Of a stretch of 64,000 nt of DNA, positions 34,643-43,268 are shown piece after piece (position 1 is the first letter of the stretch; each line of letters begins with the position of its first letter). Source of the stretch: Mycolicibacterium lacusdiani (GTDB lineage: Bacteria > Actinomycetota > Actinomycetes > Mycobacteriales > Mycobacteriaceae). Made by a program: the position numbers and the translations under genes. The DNA is taken from NCBI RefSeq assembly GCF_021916785.1, contig NZ_JAKCFC010000008.1, positions 186,001 through 250,000 on the forward strand, in the 5' to 3' direction. The notes beneath the pieces are model-generated. The model was not told the origin of the DNA, did not search any database, and saw only the letters and a list, made by a program, of their open reading frames with translations.

Positions 34643-35527
34643 CTAGCGGTGCATCCGATCCTGGCGATCCGACCCCAATCGATCGACGACGGCGCTCCCG
34701 TCGTCGGAACGCACCGTGACCTCGGCCGCCGCGCGGTCGGGATCCTCGGTCTCGGAGACCCGGACCTCGGCGGAGTCGCCCGATGCCCGGACCAGGTAGG
34801 GCCCGGGATCGGGCAGCAGGACGACGACGTCACCGGTGCTGCTCGACGCGTCGACGGTCCGGGGCGGCGTATCGCCGAAGTCGACGGACACGTCGCCGTC
34901 GACGGTGTCGGCGAGGAAGGACTCGGTGACCGAGATGGGGTCGCGCGTCACGATGTCGGCGTCCTGGGTGCGGACCTCGATGCGGCGCGCGGATCCGCGC
35001 AGCACCACCGCGCCGTCCTCGTTGTTCGCGACGAGGGTGTCGACGTCCGCCTGCATCATCAGGACCCCGGCGCCCTGCTGGGTCGTCAGGGATAGGCGGC
35101 GGGCCATCTCGGGCGGCAGCGTCACGGTGACTTCGCCCGCGCGGCCCCAACCCATGAAGTCCGGCCGTGTTCCGGTGAGGGCGACGCGGGTGTCGGCTCC
35201 GTCGCGGGTCACCTCGAGTGATTGTTCACCGGCACGCGAGGAGTTGATGAGCCGCATGGAGATCCGCGGTTCGGTGGCGTCGCGGTCGGTGGTGACGCGC
35301 AGTGCCGCCGGAACGTCGCGGGTGTCGATGACGAGTGACCGCGTGTCGGCGGGCAGCGCTGTCTCGTCGGCGACGACGCGGAACTTGCTGAGCCCCCACG
35401 CGCTCACGCCAAGTGCGACGAGTGAACCCACGACCACCACCGAGGCGGCGATGACGAGGAAGGCGCGGATGGCGGTGCGGCCGCCCGGTGTGAGCGGCGC
35501 GGGCGGCGGGGGAGCGATGGTGGTCAC
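34643..35527 (-). CDS. DUF4097-type membrane-anchored beta-strand repeat protein
   Basis: A 294-residue protein with one N-terminal helix (AIRAFLVIAASVVVVGSLVA) after a Pro-rich start, then a repetitive series of short strands (LSLTTQQGAGVLMMQADVD, LVANNEDGAVVLRGSARRI, SVDFGDTPPRTVDASSSTGD) typical of DUF4097/adhesin-like beta-solenoid domains, probably outside the membrane. It follows the NarL-type regulator gene by 19 bases on the same strand, so kinase, regulator and this protein likely form one operon. Its role is unknown; sensing or envelope stress are guesses. Confidence 0.7.
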   Translation of the reverse strand: MTTIAPPPPAPLTPGGRTAIRAFLVIAASVVVVGSLVALGVSAWGLSKFRVVADETALPADTRSLVIDTRDVPAALRVTTDRDATEPRISMRLINSSRAGEQSLEVTRDGADTRVALTGTRPDFMGWGRAGEVTVTLPPEMARRLSLTTQQGAGVLMMQADVDTLVANNEDGAVVLRGSARRIEVRTQDADIVTRDPISVTESFLADTVDGDVSVDFGDTPPRTVDASSSTGDVVVLLPDPGPYLVRASGDSAEVRVSETEDPDRAAAEVTVRSDDGSAVVDRLGSDRQDRMHR

Positions 35528-35546
35528 GTTGATCCCTTTCAGCGGT

Positions 35547-36191
35547 TCAGGATTCGAGGTAGCGCAGGACCGCGAGCACGCGGCGGTTCTCGCCGTCGTC
35601 GGGGGCGAGGCTGAGCTTGGTGAAGATGGAGGCGATGTGCTTCTCGGCCGAGCCGACCGAGACGTTGAGCGACGCGGCGATGGCCGAATTCGTGCGGCCC
35701 TCGGCCATCAGTTGTAGGACGTCGGTCTCGCGCGGGGTGAGCGCGTCGAGTGCCGAGCGCTGCCGCGAGCGGACGAGGATCTGCGAGACGACCTCGGGGT
35801 CGAGCACCGTGCCGCCGCCGCCGACGACCTGCACCGCGTCGACGAATGCCGGGACGTCGGCGACCCGGTCCTTGAGCAGGTAGCCGAACCCGCGGGTGTC
35901 CGAGGCGATCAGTTCGGCGGCGTAGCGTTCCTCGACGTAGTGCGACAGCACCAGCACCGGTGACTCGGGATTCTGCTTGCGCAGTAGCGCGGCGGCGCGG
36001 ATGCCCTCGTCGGTGAACGTCGGCGGCATCCGGACGTCGACGATGGCGAGGTCGGGCCGCAGTTCGTTGACGATGTGCAGCAGGTTCGTCGCGTCGGAGA
36101 CACCGGCCACCACCTCGTGGCCGAAGTCGGTGAGGATGCGCTCGATGCCGGCGCGCAGCAGCGTGGAGTCCTCGGCGATCACGATGCGCAT
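35547..36191 (-). CDS. NarL/LuxR-family response regulator
   Basis: A 214-residue regulator. The receiver starts RIVIAEDSTLLRAGIERIL with Asp in LAIVDVRMPP, Ser in VLVLSHYVEE and Lys in GYLLKDRV. The C-terminal LuxR helix-turn-helix is LTPRETDVLQLMAEGRTNSA followed by SVGSAEKHIASIFTKL. ATG 36191 overlaps the end of the kinase gene by 13 bases, so the pair is coupled. Confidence 0.9.
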   Translation of the reverse strand: MRIVIAEDSTLLRAGIERILTDFGHEVVAGVSDATNLLHIVNELRPDLAIVDVRMPPTFTDEGIRAAALLRKQNPESPVLVLSHYVEERYAAELIASDTRGFGYLLKDRVADVPAFVDAVQVVGGGGTVLDPEVVSQILVRSRQRSALDALTPRETDVLQLMAEGRTNSAIAASLNVSVGSAEKHIASIFTKLSLAPDDGENRRVLAVLRYLES

Positions 36192-37492
36192 GGGAGCACC
36201 GCCGTCACGATGGTGGGTCCGGTGGCGGGGCTGGAGACGGTGAAGGTGCCCCTCGCCGCGCGTACTCGGTCGGCGAGGCCGCGCAGGCCGGTCGCGTCGT
36301 CGGGGGCGGGAGCCTCGGCGCCGCCCACGCCGTCGTCGAACACCGACACGTGCAACACCTGGGCGGACTCGTCGAATCGCACGGTGACGACCGCCTGGCT
36401 CGCCTGCGCGTGCGTGGCGACGTTGGTCAGTGCCTCGGCGACCACGAAGTAGGCGACCGACTCGACCTCCTCGGGCAGGCGGCGGGGGAGGTACACGTTG
36501 AGCGTGGTCGGGATGCCCGCGTTCTCGGTGCGCTGCACGACCGCCGAGAGTGCGGCGTCGAGACCGCGGTCGGACAGGATCGTCGGGGCGATGCCACGCA
36601 CCACGTTTCGGAGTTCGACCAGTGCGCTCTTGGCGTCGTCGTGCGCCTCGCCTATCAGCTTGCGTGCCTGCTGCGGGTCGGTGTCGAGTTTGGTCTGGGC
36701 CAGGCCGATGGTCATCGCCAGCGAGACGAGCCGCGGTTGCACGCCGTCGTGCAGGTCGCGTTCGATGCGGTGGCGTTCGGCCTGCGCCGAGGACACGGCC
36801 CCCTGCCGAGCGTCGCTGAGGGCGCTCACCTCGTACTGCAGTGCGGCGGTGGGTGACGGCGGCAGCAGCCACCGGTCGATCTGGGCGTCCAGGGCGGGGG
36901 CGAAGACCAGAATGGCGACGGCCGCCACCAGGGCGACCAGCGCCAGCAGCCACGCCAGGGGCGGCGAGAGGAAGGACAGGTCTGCGGCGTCGTCGCTGTT
37001 GTCGATTGCGGTGGCGACCGCGGGCCCGGCGAAGGCGAACACGATGAGCGCGAAGGCGATCGCCGTGGCGAGGATGTCGTAGGTCATGCGGAGGTAGTGG
37101 TGACCAAACGACTTCCAGAACCGCGCGCTGCTGACGTCGAGCCAGAGCTGATGCGCCCACCGCTGGAATCCCGTGTAGTGCGACAGTTTTCGCGACGGTT
37201 CGGCGATGCCCAAGCCGAACACGGCTTCGCTGCGCAGACGCTCGACGCGGTCGACGCCGCGGATGAGGTAGACGAAGACGACCGCCGCGAGCGCGAATCC
37301 GATGATCGACGGGATCGAGGAGATGCCGATGATCAGGAGTCCGAGCGGGATCCAGAACCAGACGAGGCCGATGGCGGCGCCGGTGATCATCGACGCCGAG
37401 GGAATCAGGCCGATGCGGCGGACTGGCCTCTCGGTCTCGTCGACGACCGGCGGGGCGGCGATCGGGTCGGTGGGCGTGGTGACTGCAACCAT
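36179..37492 (-). CDS. NarL-type sensor histidine kinase
   Basis: A 437-residue membrane kinase with two N-terminal helices (SMITGAAIGLVWFWIPLG and next), a domain about residues 95-130 (HYTGFQRWAHQLWLDVSSAR) typical of actinobacterial sensors, two further helices, then a HisKA_3 domain with the phospho-His in RIERDLHDGVQPRLVSLAM, and an ATPase domain with VAEALTNVATHA and DDGVGG. It pairs with the regulator overlapping its 3' end. The signal is unknown. Confidence 0.88.
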   Translation of the reverse strand: MVAVTTPTDPIAAPPVVDETERPVRRIGLIPSASMITGAAIGLVWFWIPLGLLIIGISSIPSIIGFALAAVVFVYLIRGVDRVERLRSEAVFGLGIAEPSRKLSHYTGFQRWAHQLWLDVSSARFWKSFGHHYLRMTYDILATAIAFALIVFAFAGPAVATAIDNSDDAADLSFLSPPLAWLLALVALVAAVAILVFAPALDAQIDRWLLPPSPTAALQYEVSALSDARQGAVSSAQAERHRIERDLHDGVQPRLVSLAMTIGLAQTKLDTDPQQARKLIGEAHDDAKSALVELRNVVRGIAPTILSDRGLDAALSAVVQRTENAGIPTTLNVYLPRRLPEEVESVAYFVVAEALTNVATHAQASQAVVTVRFDESAQVLHVSVFDDGVGGAEAPAPDDATGLRGLADRVRAARGTFTVSSPATGPTIVTAVLPCAS

Positions 37493-37642
37493 GCACTCAA
37501 CCTATGGAGTCGTTGGCTCGGGCAACACGGCGATTGCCGGAGAACCTGGCGGGGGATATCCCCCAGTGCCGGTGCGATGAGTTTTCCGTGCCGGCCTGGT
37601 CTGCCCGGGTACGTGAACATCGACTCACCCAGGAGAGACACC

Positions 37643-38071
37643 ATGAGCGTCATCGACGACACCAACAGCGCGTCGGCTACCACCCCGGCCCGGCGTTCGA
37701 CCTCGCACAAGGTCGGCATCGTGATCAGCGTTCTCGTCGGCGCGTTCCTGGTGTTCGACGCGGTGGGAAAGCTGTCGATGGCGGAGCAGTTCAAGGACGG
37801 CACCGCCGCGCTGGGTTTCCCGGTGTACCAGGCGTTGGTGATGGGCATCGTGCTGACCGTCTGCCTCGTCGTCTATGCGATTCCGCGCACGGCGGCGCTG
37901 GGTGCCCTGGGCATCACGGCCTACCTCGGTGGCGCAGTGACTGCCAACATGAGGATCGAGTCGCCGCTGTTCAGCCATACGCTGTCGGCCGTGTACGTGG
38001 GTGTGCTGCTGTGGGTCGGACTGGCGCTGCGCCGGCCCGAACTGTGGCGCGTCGCCGGATTCAAGCGCTGA
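37643..38071 (+). CDS. DoxX-like small membrane protein
   Basis: A 142-residue protein with a strong ribosome site (aggagag, 37631-37637) and four hydrophobic helices (KVGIVISVLVGAFLVFDAVG, YQALVMGIVLTVCLVVYAIP, ALGALGITAYLGGAVTANM, TLSAVYVGVLLWVGLAL). This fits the DoxX/DoxD-like group of four-helix proteins. Function in this organism is unknown. Its 3' end is followed two bases later by a possible gene relic on the other strand. Confidence 0.75.
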   Translation: MSVIDDTNSASATTPARRSTSHKVGIVISVLVGAFLVFDAVGKLSMAEQFKDGTAALGFPVYQALVMGIVLTVCLVVYAIPRTAALGALGITAYLGGAVTANMRIESPLFSHTLSAVYVGVLLWVGLALRRPELWRVAGFKR

Positions 38072-38072
38072 G

Positions 38073-38150
38073 CTACTTGAACGGTTCCCGCAGCGCGCCC
38101 AGGTCGCCGGTCACGGTGAGCGGGATGTGCGCCACGGGTCGTGCGCTGAG
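38073..38150 (-). pseudogene. possible C-terminal relic of a lost gene
   Basis: On the minus strand a short frame ends in HIPLTVTGDLGALREPFK and a TAG at 38075-38073. Codons in this stretch have G or C in nearly every third position, as in real genes here, yet the frame is closed by a stop just upstream at 38151-38153, where the HNH gene's C terminus begins. It looks like the tail of a gene cut by the arrival of the HNH element or by deletion. I cannot identify the family. Confidence 0.3.
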
Positions 38151-39844
38151 TCACGAGGGATCAACGCTTCTTCTTCGTTCAGGCGGCGGTCGTCGGCGAT
38201 GCGTTGTGCGCGGCCTTGGGCGCGGGTGCGTTGGCGGCGGGGCATGGTGAGCCCTGGGTTGTGTTGCGCCCGTTCCTGTTCGGCCTGTTCGGTGGTGATC
38301 GTGACCGGTGCGGTGGGCGCGCAGAGGCTGGGGAAGAGCAGCTTGCTGCCTGGCTCGGTGACGTAGGTCCGGCCGTGTGGTGAGGTCCAGATCATGGTGC
38401 CGTCGGGGAGTTGTCGGTCGCGCCAGCCGGTGGACCCGCCCCAGAAGGTCTTCAACAAGTGGTGTCGACGGCATAGGCACTTCAGGTTCGATGCGCAGGT
38501 GGGGCCGATCGGCCAGGCGATGGTGTGGTCGATGTCGGTCTCGGTGGCTGGTTGCGAGCAGCCGGGGAAGCGGCAGGTGAGGTCTCGACAGCGCACGAAC
38601 TCGGCCAGGCTCCGCGATGGGGTGTACCGGGGCTCGGGTGGGCTGTCGCCGGGGTGGCAGACCTTGCAGGTTTTCGCGGTGCGTGCGAAGCGGCGGGCGA
38701 GGGCTCCGGCGAGGAACGGGCCGCCGAGGATAGCGCCGGGGCGGGTAGCGGGGGATCCGCGATTGGTCGAGGCAGCGGTCTGGGCGTTCGTTCCGCTCGA
38801 GCGGCTTGCGTCATCCGCTTCGTGGTCGGTGCCGGCGTCGTGGTCGGCAGCCGGCTCTTCGCCTTCTGGCTCGGCTGCTGCCTCGCCATCGCCGCTCGAG
38901 CCTTCGGCCTCGTCGGCCTCGTCGGTACCGCCAACAGTATTGTCCCCCAGTTCATCCCACGTCGTGATCTCGGCCAGGGGCTTGTCGAACAGCGGCTCCG
39001 GTTCGCCGTCGAGCGCGGCGTCCTGAGCTTTCGCGGCATCGGACTCGGCGTCGAGGGTGTCTTCGTTCACGACCACGTAGACCACCGCATCGCCCTTCGG
39101 GGCTGTGGTGGGTCCGGGGCAGTCGTCGCTGCCGCACAGGCACGGCAGGTAGTCCAAGCCGTGAAGAACGGAGTGGATCGAGTCGGCGCGGCGTTGGTCG
39201 ATCGTCCGTGGATCGCCCGGGCACACCGTCCGAGCCAGGACATTCAACCGCTTCTCGACGGCCTTGCCGTGGGTGGCGAACAGGGTGCCGAACATCGTGG
39301 CCATGCCCGAACCGTCGTAGTCGAACTGAACGTTGCGGCCCTTGCCGCTGAGCTTGGTGCGGTAGACCCCGTGCGGATCGTGTTCGGCGACGATCGCGTC
39401 GATGGCGTTGTTCAGCTTGTCCTCCGATAGCGGCGCCCACTCGGTCAGCACGTCGGCGAACGCCTTGTCCACGGCTCGCTGCGCGGCCGGGTCGCGCACC
39501 AGGGCGGTGCGTGTCGTGATCGCCGACACCACTCGGTAGGACACCAGCCCGTCGGCGAACAAGGCCGCCACGTGAGGCAGCCGATCCCGCAGTGCGGTGG
39601 CGATCAATAGCTGATGCGACGCCGCGCCCTGGGTGATGTTCTGTTCGGCGCCGATCTCCGCGCTGACGGCGCCCCAGTTGTCGAGGTACCACTGCTCGCG
39701 GTCGGCGGACCTGTCGGCGGCGTAGGCCTGGTCCAAGAGAACGACCATCGCTGCGAGCCGGCGGGCGGTGGCTGCGGCCTCCACGCGTGCCCACTCAGCC
39801 ACCGTGCCGGTGGCCCGAAGGACCGTCGCGAACTGTTCGAACAT
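38111..39844 (-). CDS. HNH endonuclease with DUF222 domain (13E12 repeat family)
   Basis: A 577-residue protein beginning MFEQFATVL. Residues about 20-300 form a DUF222 domain; a low-complexity acidic segment (GTDEADEAEGSSGDGEAAAE and on) follows, and the HNH nuclease region lies near the C terminus with CRFPGCSQPATETDIDHTIA and LKCLCRRHHLLKTFWGG. In M. tuberculosis these 13E12 family proteins occur in many copies as repetitive, possibly mobile elements. The upstream frame is open for about 219 codons more, but its content is not protein-like. No terminal repeats were recognised. Confidence 0.85.
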   Translation of the reverse strand: MFEQFATVLRATGTVAEWARVEAAATARRLAAMVVLLDQAYAADRSADREQWYLDNWGAVSAEIGAEQNITQGAASHQLLIATALRDRLPHVAALFADGLVSYRVVSAITTRTALVRDPAAQRAVDKAFADVLTEWAPLSEDKLNNAIDAIVAEHDPHGVYRTKLSGKGRNVQFDYDGSGMATMFGTLFATHGKAVEKRLNVLARTVCPGDPRTIDQRRADSIHSVLHGLDYLPCLCGSDDCPGPTTAPKGDAVVYVVVNEDTLDAESDAAKAQDAALDGEPEPLFDKPLAEITTWDELGDNTVGGTDEADEAEGSSGDGEAAAEPEGEEPAADHDAGTDHEADDASRSSGTNAQTAASTNRGSPATRPGAILGGPFLAGALARRFARTAKTCKVCHPGDSPPEPRYTPSRSLAEFVRCRDLTCRFPGCSQPATETDIDHTIAWPIGPTCASNLKCLCRRHHLLKTFWGGSTGWRDRQLPDGTMIWTSPHGRTYVTEPGSKLLFPSLCAPTAPVTITTEQAEQERAQHNPGLTMPRRQRTRAQGRAQRIADDRRLNEEEALIPRDSAHDPWRTSRSP

Positions 39845-40192
39845 ACTTTCGAATCTACTACGTGAGTACGACAACAACGCGCACCGAAAACCCACCCTGA
39901 CCAGGCTGTGGATGAACACGGCACTGGGGAAGAACCGACCGAACAGCGCCCGAAATGTCGGACCCGAGGTGTAGCCGCGTGAGGCCCCGTAGACGCTGCC
40001 CGAGCGGACGGGCCGCGCCGAGGCGTTGAAGGTTCCTCCGAAGCAAGCAACTCGTATTGTTGCGACTCGTCGCTCAAAGCCGGGCATTCCCACATGTGCA
40101 CCCGCGCGCCGGCGAGACCCGCAAACCGCCCACGAACCGGGAGTCGCCCCCAACCGAGCCCCAATCTCATTGCGCCGTGCCAGAATCCCGGA
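39845..40192. other. intergenic stretch without a supported gene
   Basis: These 348 bases lie between the divergent HNH and LLM oxidoreductase genes. Frames are open on both strands but codon use is irregular and no known motif appears. It presumably holds promoters for both genes; CAGAAT at 40181-40186 ends six bases before the GTG at 40193 and could be a -10 for a leaderless transcript. Confidence 0.5.
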
Positions 40193-41086
40193 GTGCAAAT
40201 CGGGATGACGATGCCGGTGATGGAGCCCAACCTCGACGCGGCGTTGTTGAAGTCGTGGGCAAGGATGATCGACGACGGCCCCTTCTCGTCGCTGTGCTGG
40301 GGTGAACGCATCTGCTTCGACAATCCCGAGACGCTGACCCTGCTCGGCGCCCTCTCGGCGTGGACCGACCGCGTCCGGCTGGTGACGACCGTGATCGTCC
40401 CGCAGTTGCACGACCCCGTCATGCTCGCCAAGGCACTCGCGACCGGCGACATGCTCAGCGGTGGGCGCCTCACCGTCGGCCTCGGCGTGGGCGGTCGGCA
40501 TGAGGACTACGAATCCGTCGGCGCGGACACCGCCACGCAGACGATGCGCGGCATGGCCGAACGCGTCGCGATCATGAAGCGGGTCTGGGCGGGGGAGAAG
40601 GTGACCGACTCCGTGCTCCCGGTCGGGCCGGCTCCCGTGCAGCAGCCTGGACCCCGACTCGTCGTCGGCACCATCGGCCCGAAGACCATCCGCAGCGCGT
40701 CGGCCTGGGCCGACGGGCTGGCCGGCACCACGCTCGACCTCAACGTCGCAAGGGAGGCCGAGCTGTTCGACGTGGCCAGGACGGCCTGGTCGGAGGCGGG
40801 CAAGCCGACGCCACAGCTGGCGACGTCATTCTGGTTCGCGATCGGTGACGGCGACGCCGCGCGCCAACAGGTACACCGCCACCTGCTCCGCTACATGAAC
40901 TGGATCCCGTCGGAATTCGTCGACGCCATGGCGCCGACCACCGGCTGGTCGGGTACCGAGGACGACCTCCGAGACGTCCTGCGCCGCTTCGAGGACATCG
41001 GCGCCGACGAAGTGCACCTGATCCCGACCAGCTCGGACATCGATCAGCTCAAGCGCGTCGCCGAAGCGGTCGGGGATTACGCCTAG
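40193..41086 (+). CDS. LLM-class flavin or F420-dependent oxidoreductase
   Basis: A 297-residue luciferase-like monooxygenase-fold protein. It has IGMTMPVMEPNL at the start, then SAWTDRVRLVTTVIVPQLHD, AKALATGDMLSGGRLTVGLG and GGRHEDYESVG, the standard LLM core that holds FMN or F420. The substrate is unknown. The GTG start has no ribosome site and may be leaderless. A deazaflavin-dependent enzyme gene follows 37 bases later, so both may use F420. Confidence 0.82.
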   Translation: MQIGMTMPVMEPNLDAALLKSWARMIDDGPFSSLCWGERICFDNPETLTLLGALSAWTDRVRLVTTVIVPQLHDPVMLAKALATGDMLSGGRLTVGLGVGGRHEDYESVGADTATQTMRGMAERVAIMKRVWAGEKVTDSVLPVGPAPVQQPGPRLVVGTIGPKTIRSASAWADGLAGTTLDLNVAREAELFDVARTAWSEAGKPTPQLATSFWFAIGDGDAARQQVHRHLLRYMNWIPSEFVDAMAPTTGWSGTEDDLRDVLRRFEDIGADEVHLIPTSSDIDQLKRVAEAVGDYA

Positions 41087-41123
41087 AGGGAACAAATCGG
41101 CGTCCCGAATCGTTCGGTGGTGC

Positions 41124-41546
41124 GTGAGTAACGAAGCCGAACTGAGCCCCACAGACTGGGTGCGCGAACAGACCCAACGCATTCTGGAGCAGGGAACGAC
41201 CGACGGCGTCGAGGTCTTCGACCGCCCCGTCGTCCTGTTCACGACCACTGGCGCGCAGTCCGGTAAGAAGCGCTACGTGCCGCTGATGCGTGTCGAGGAG
41301 AACGGCAAGTACGCCATGGTCGCCTCCAAGGGCGGCGATCCGAAGCACCCCAGCTGGTACTTCAACGTCAAGGCCAACCCCGCCGTGACCGTGCAGGACG
41401 GCGAGAAGGTCTTCGAGGGCACCGCCCGCGAGATCGAGGGCGAAGAGCGCGAGCACTGGTGGAAGCTCGCCGTCGAGGCCTACCCGCCCTACGCCGAGTA
41501 CCAGACCAAGACCGACCGTCAGATCCCCGTCTTCATCATCGAGTAG
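41124..41546 (+). CDS. deazaflavin (F420)-dependent nitroreductase family protein
   Basis: A 140-residue split-barrel protein of the Ddn/Rv3547-like family: VLFTTTGAQSGKKRYVPLMR, YAMVASKGGDPKHPSWYFNV, VQDGEKVFEGTAREI and the C-terminal YAEYQTKTDRQIPVFIIE. These use reduced F420 to reduce quinones or nitro compounds at the membrane. Start GTG. A hairpin with a T tract follows. Confidence 0.88.
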   Translation: MSNEAELSPTDWVREQTQRILEQGTTDGVEVFDRPVVLFTTTGAQSGKKRYVPLMRVEENGKYAMVASKGGDPKHPSWYFNVKANPAVTVQDGEKVFEGTAREIEGEEREHWWKLAVEAYPPYAEYQTKTDRQIPVFIIE

Positions 41547-41565
41547 CCCACTCGTCCGCAGCCGA

Positions 41566-41598
41566 CCGCAGTCACGACTCGTTCGTGGCTGCGGTTTT
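41566..41598 (+). terminator. Rho-independent terminator-like hairpin after the F420 gene
   Basis: Arms CCGCAGTCACGA (41566-41577) and TCGTGGCTGCGG (41583-41594) pair with one G-U position and are followed by TTTT. It ends transcription running rightward from 40193-41546 and lies partly in the 3' end of the convergent aldolase gene. Confidence 0.6.
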
Positions 41599-42234
41599 CT
41601 GTCCGTAGCCCGCGAGCCGGCGAGCCACTTCGGCGATCTCGTCGTCCGAGAGCACCCGAACCGGTGCGCCGCTGGCCATCGCACGCAGCTGCACGTCGCA
41701 CACGTACTCCAGATACGGCACCATGCTCATCACCTTGGGCAGAGCCGCGCCGACGAGTACGGCTCCGTGGTTGCCCATCAGCGCGGCCGTACGGTCCCGC
41801 AGTGCCGTGGCGACGTTGTCGGCCAGCTGCGCGGTGCCGAACGTGGCATACGGCGCGACCCGGACCGCACCGCCGAAGAGTGCCGAGTAGTAGTGCGACG
41901 CAGGCACTTCGTCGACGACGGTCGACATCGCGGTCGACGCCGGACCGTGAGTGTGAACGACGGCCGTGTGGACGAAGTTCCGGTACACCGCCAGGTGCAG
42001 CCCGAGTTCGCTCGACGGTTGCAGCACCGCATCGACCGCCCGACCGTCCAGATCGTGGATCCCCACGTCGCCCGGTGACATCGCCTCGTAGTCCACGCCA
42101 CTGGGCGAGATGACGACCAGGTCGTCGACCCGGATCGACACGTTCCCCGCAGTGCCGACCACCAGACCGGAGCGGCTCAGCGACAGACACGCCTCGACGA
42201 CCTGCCGACGTTCGGATTCCAATCGAAGGCTCAT
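41572..42234 (-). CDS. class II aldolase (fuculose/ribulose phosphate aldolase-like)
   Basis: A 220-residue class II aldolase/adducin-family protein with the phosphate-binding GTAGNVSIRV, catalytic Glu in QPSSELGLHLAVYR and zinc ligands in VVHTHGPAS and GNHGAVLVG. Such enzymes split ketose 1-phosphates into dihydroxyacetone phosphate and an aldehyde. The ATG overlaps the dehydrogenase stop by four bases. It is the last gene of the four-gene sugar operon; its substrate would be the product of the FGGY kinase. Confidence 0.85.
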   Translation of the reverse strand: MSLRLESERRQVVEACLSLSRSGLVVGTAGNVSIRVDDLVVISPSGVDYEAMSPGDVGIHDLDGRAVDAVLQPSSELGLHLAVYRNFVHTAVVHTHGPASTAMSTVVDEVPASHYYSALFGGAVRVAPYATFGTAQLADNVATALRDRTAALMGNHGAVLVGAALPKVMSMVPYLEYVCDVQLRAMASGAPVRVLSDDEIAEVARRLAGYGQKTAATNES

Positions 42235-43268
42235 GGCTCGAGGATGTACTTCGAACCGCGGCCGGCCGCCATGTCCTCCAGGCTCGGCACCAACTGATCC
42301 AGCGGCCGGCGTTCGGTGACGAGCATCGACCCGTCGACCTTGCGGCTCGCCAACAACTCGACGGCGGTGCGCACGTAGTTCGGCGTGTGGTGGAAGACGC
42401 CCTTGAGCGTGTACTCCTCGTAGTGCATCGCACTCGAATCGACGGAGAACGGTGCGCCCTTGGGGGTTCCGCCGAACAGGACTGCGGTGGCGCCCGGTCG
42501 CAGCGTGCGCACGGTCTGCTCCCACACCTGGGGCAGTCCCACCGCCTCGATGCCGACGTCGGCGCCGCGGCCGTGCGGCGTACGACGCTTGATCAGCGCG
42601 ACGCGGTCCTCGAAGTCCGGTACGTCGGACAGGTCGATGGTGTCGACCGCACCTGCCAGCTTGGCTTGCTCGAGACGCCAAGGGGACTGGTCGACCGAAA
42701 TGACGTTCGCACCGCGCAGCGTGGACAGCCGCACGAACATCAGGCCGATCGGACCCGCGCCGTGCACCACCACGGTGTCGCCGAGTTCGATTCCAGTCTC
42801 GGCCATTCCGTGCACCACGGTGGCCAGTGGCTCCAGGGGAGCCGCGTCGGCGAAGTCGAGGTCGTCGGGCAGCCGGTAGGTGTTGCGCGCGACGATCGCC
42901 GCGGGGATCACCACCTCCTCCGCGAACGCACCGTTGAGGAACTCGAGGTTCTCGCAGAGGCTCTCGCGGTTGCGGATGCACGCCCAGCAGTGTCCGCACG
43001 GCACGGTGTTGGCGGCCGTCACGCGGTCGCCCACGGCGAACTGGTCGACGCCGTCACCGACCGCGGTGACCACGCCCGCGAACTCGTGGCCGAAACGCGA
43101 TGGCAGCGTGGGGAACAGCTTCGGATGGCCGCGCCGGTAGGACTTCAGGTCGGTGCCGCACGTCGCTGCGGCCCGCACCTCCACCAGGATCTCGCCTGGT
43201 GCCAGCTCAGTGGACCGGACGTCCTCCAGCCGCAATTCCCCTGGCCCGTAGAACATGGCCGCTCTCAT
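42231..43268 (-). CDS. zinc-dependent sugar alcohol dehydrogenase (MDR family)
   Basis: A 345-residue medium-chain dehydrogenase. The catalytic zinc site is at TCGTDLKSYRRG and FGHEFAGVV, the structural zinc cysteines are in CGHCWACIRNRESLC, and the NAD fold is at VVVHGAGPIGLMFVRL. Relatives oxidise polyols such as sorbitol, xylitol or arabitol to ketoses. It lies between the kinase and aldolase genes with four-base overlaps, so it likely makes the ketose that the kinase phosphorylates. Confidence 0.88.
   Translation of the reverse strand: MRAAMFYGPGELRLEDVRSTELAPGEILVEVRAAATCGTDLKSYRRGHPKLFPTLPSRFGHEFAGVVTAVGDGVDQFAVGDRVTAANTVPCGHCWACIRNRESLCENLEFLNGAFAEEVVIPAAIVARNTYRLPDDLDFADAAPLEPLATVVHGMAETGIELGDTVVVHGAGPIGLMFVRLSTLRGANVISVDQSPWRLEQAKLAGAVDTIDLSDVPDFEDRVALIKRRTPHGRGADVGIEAVGLPQVWEQTVRTLRPGATAVLFGGTPKGAPFSVDSSAMHYEEYTLKGVFHHTPNYVRTAVELLASRKVDGSMLVTERRPLDQLVPSLEDMAAGRGSKYILEP

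Noticed and set aside
38111..39844. An insertion sequence with transposase.
   Set aside because: The protein is DUF222/HNH, not a transposase, and I found no terminal inverted repeats or target duplication.
39845..40501. N-terminal extension of the HNH protein by about 219 codons.
   Set aside because: The extension overlaps the LLM gene on the other strand and is not protein-like; MFEQF at 39844 is the usual family start.
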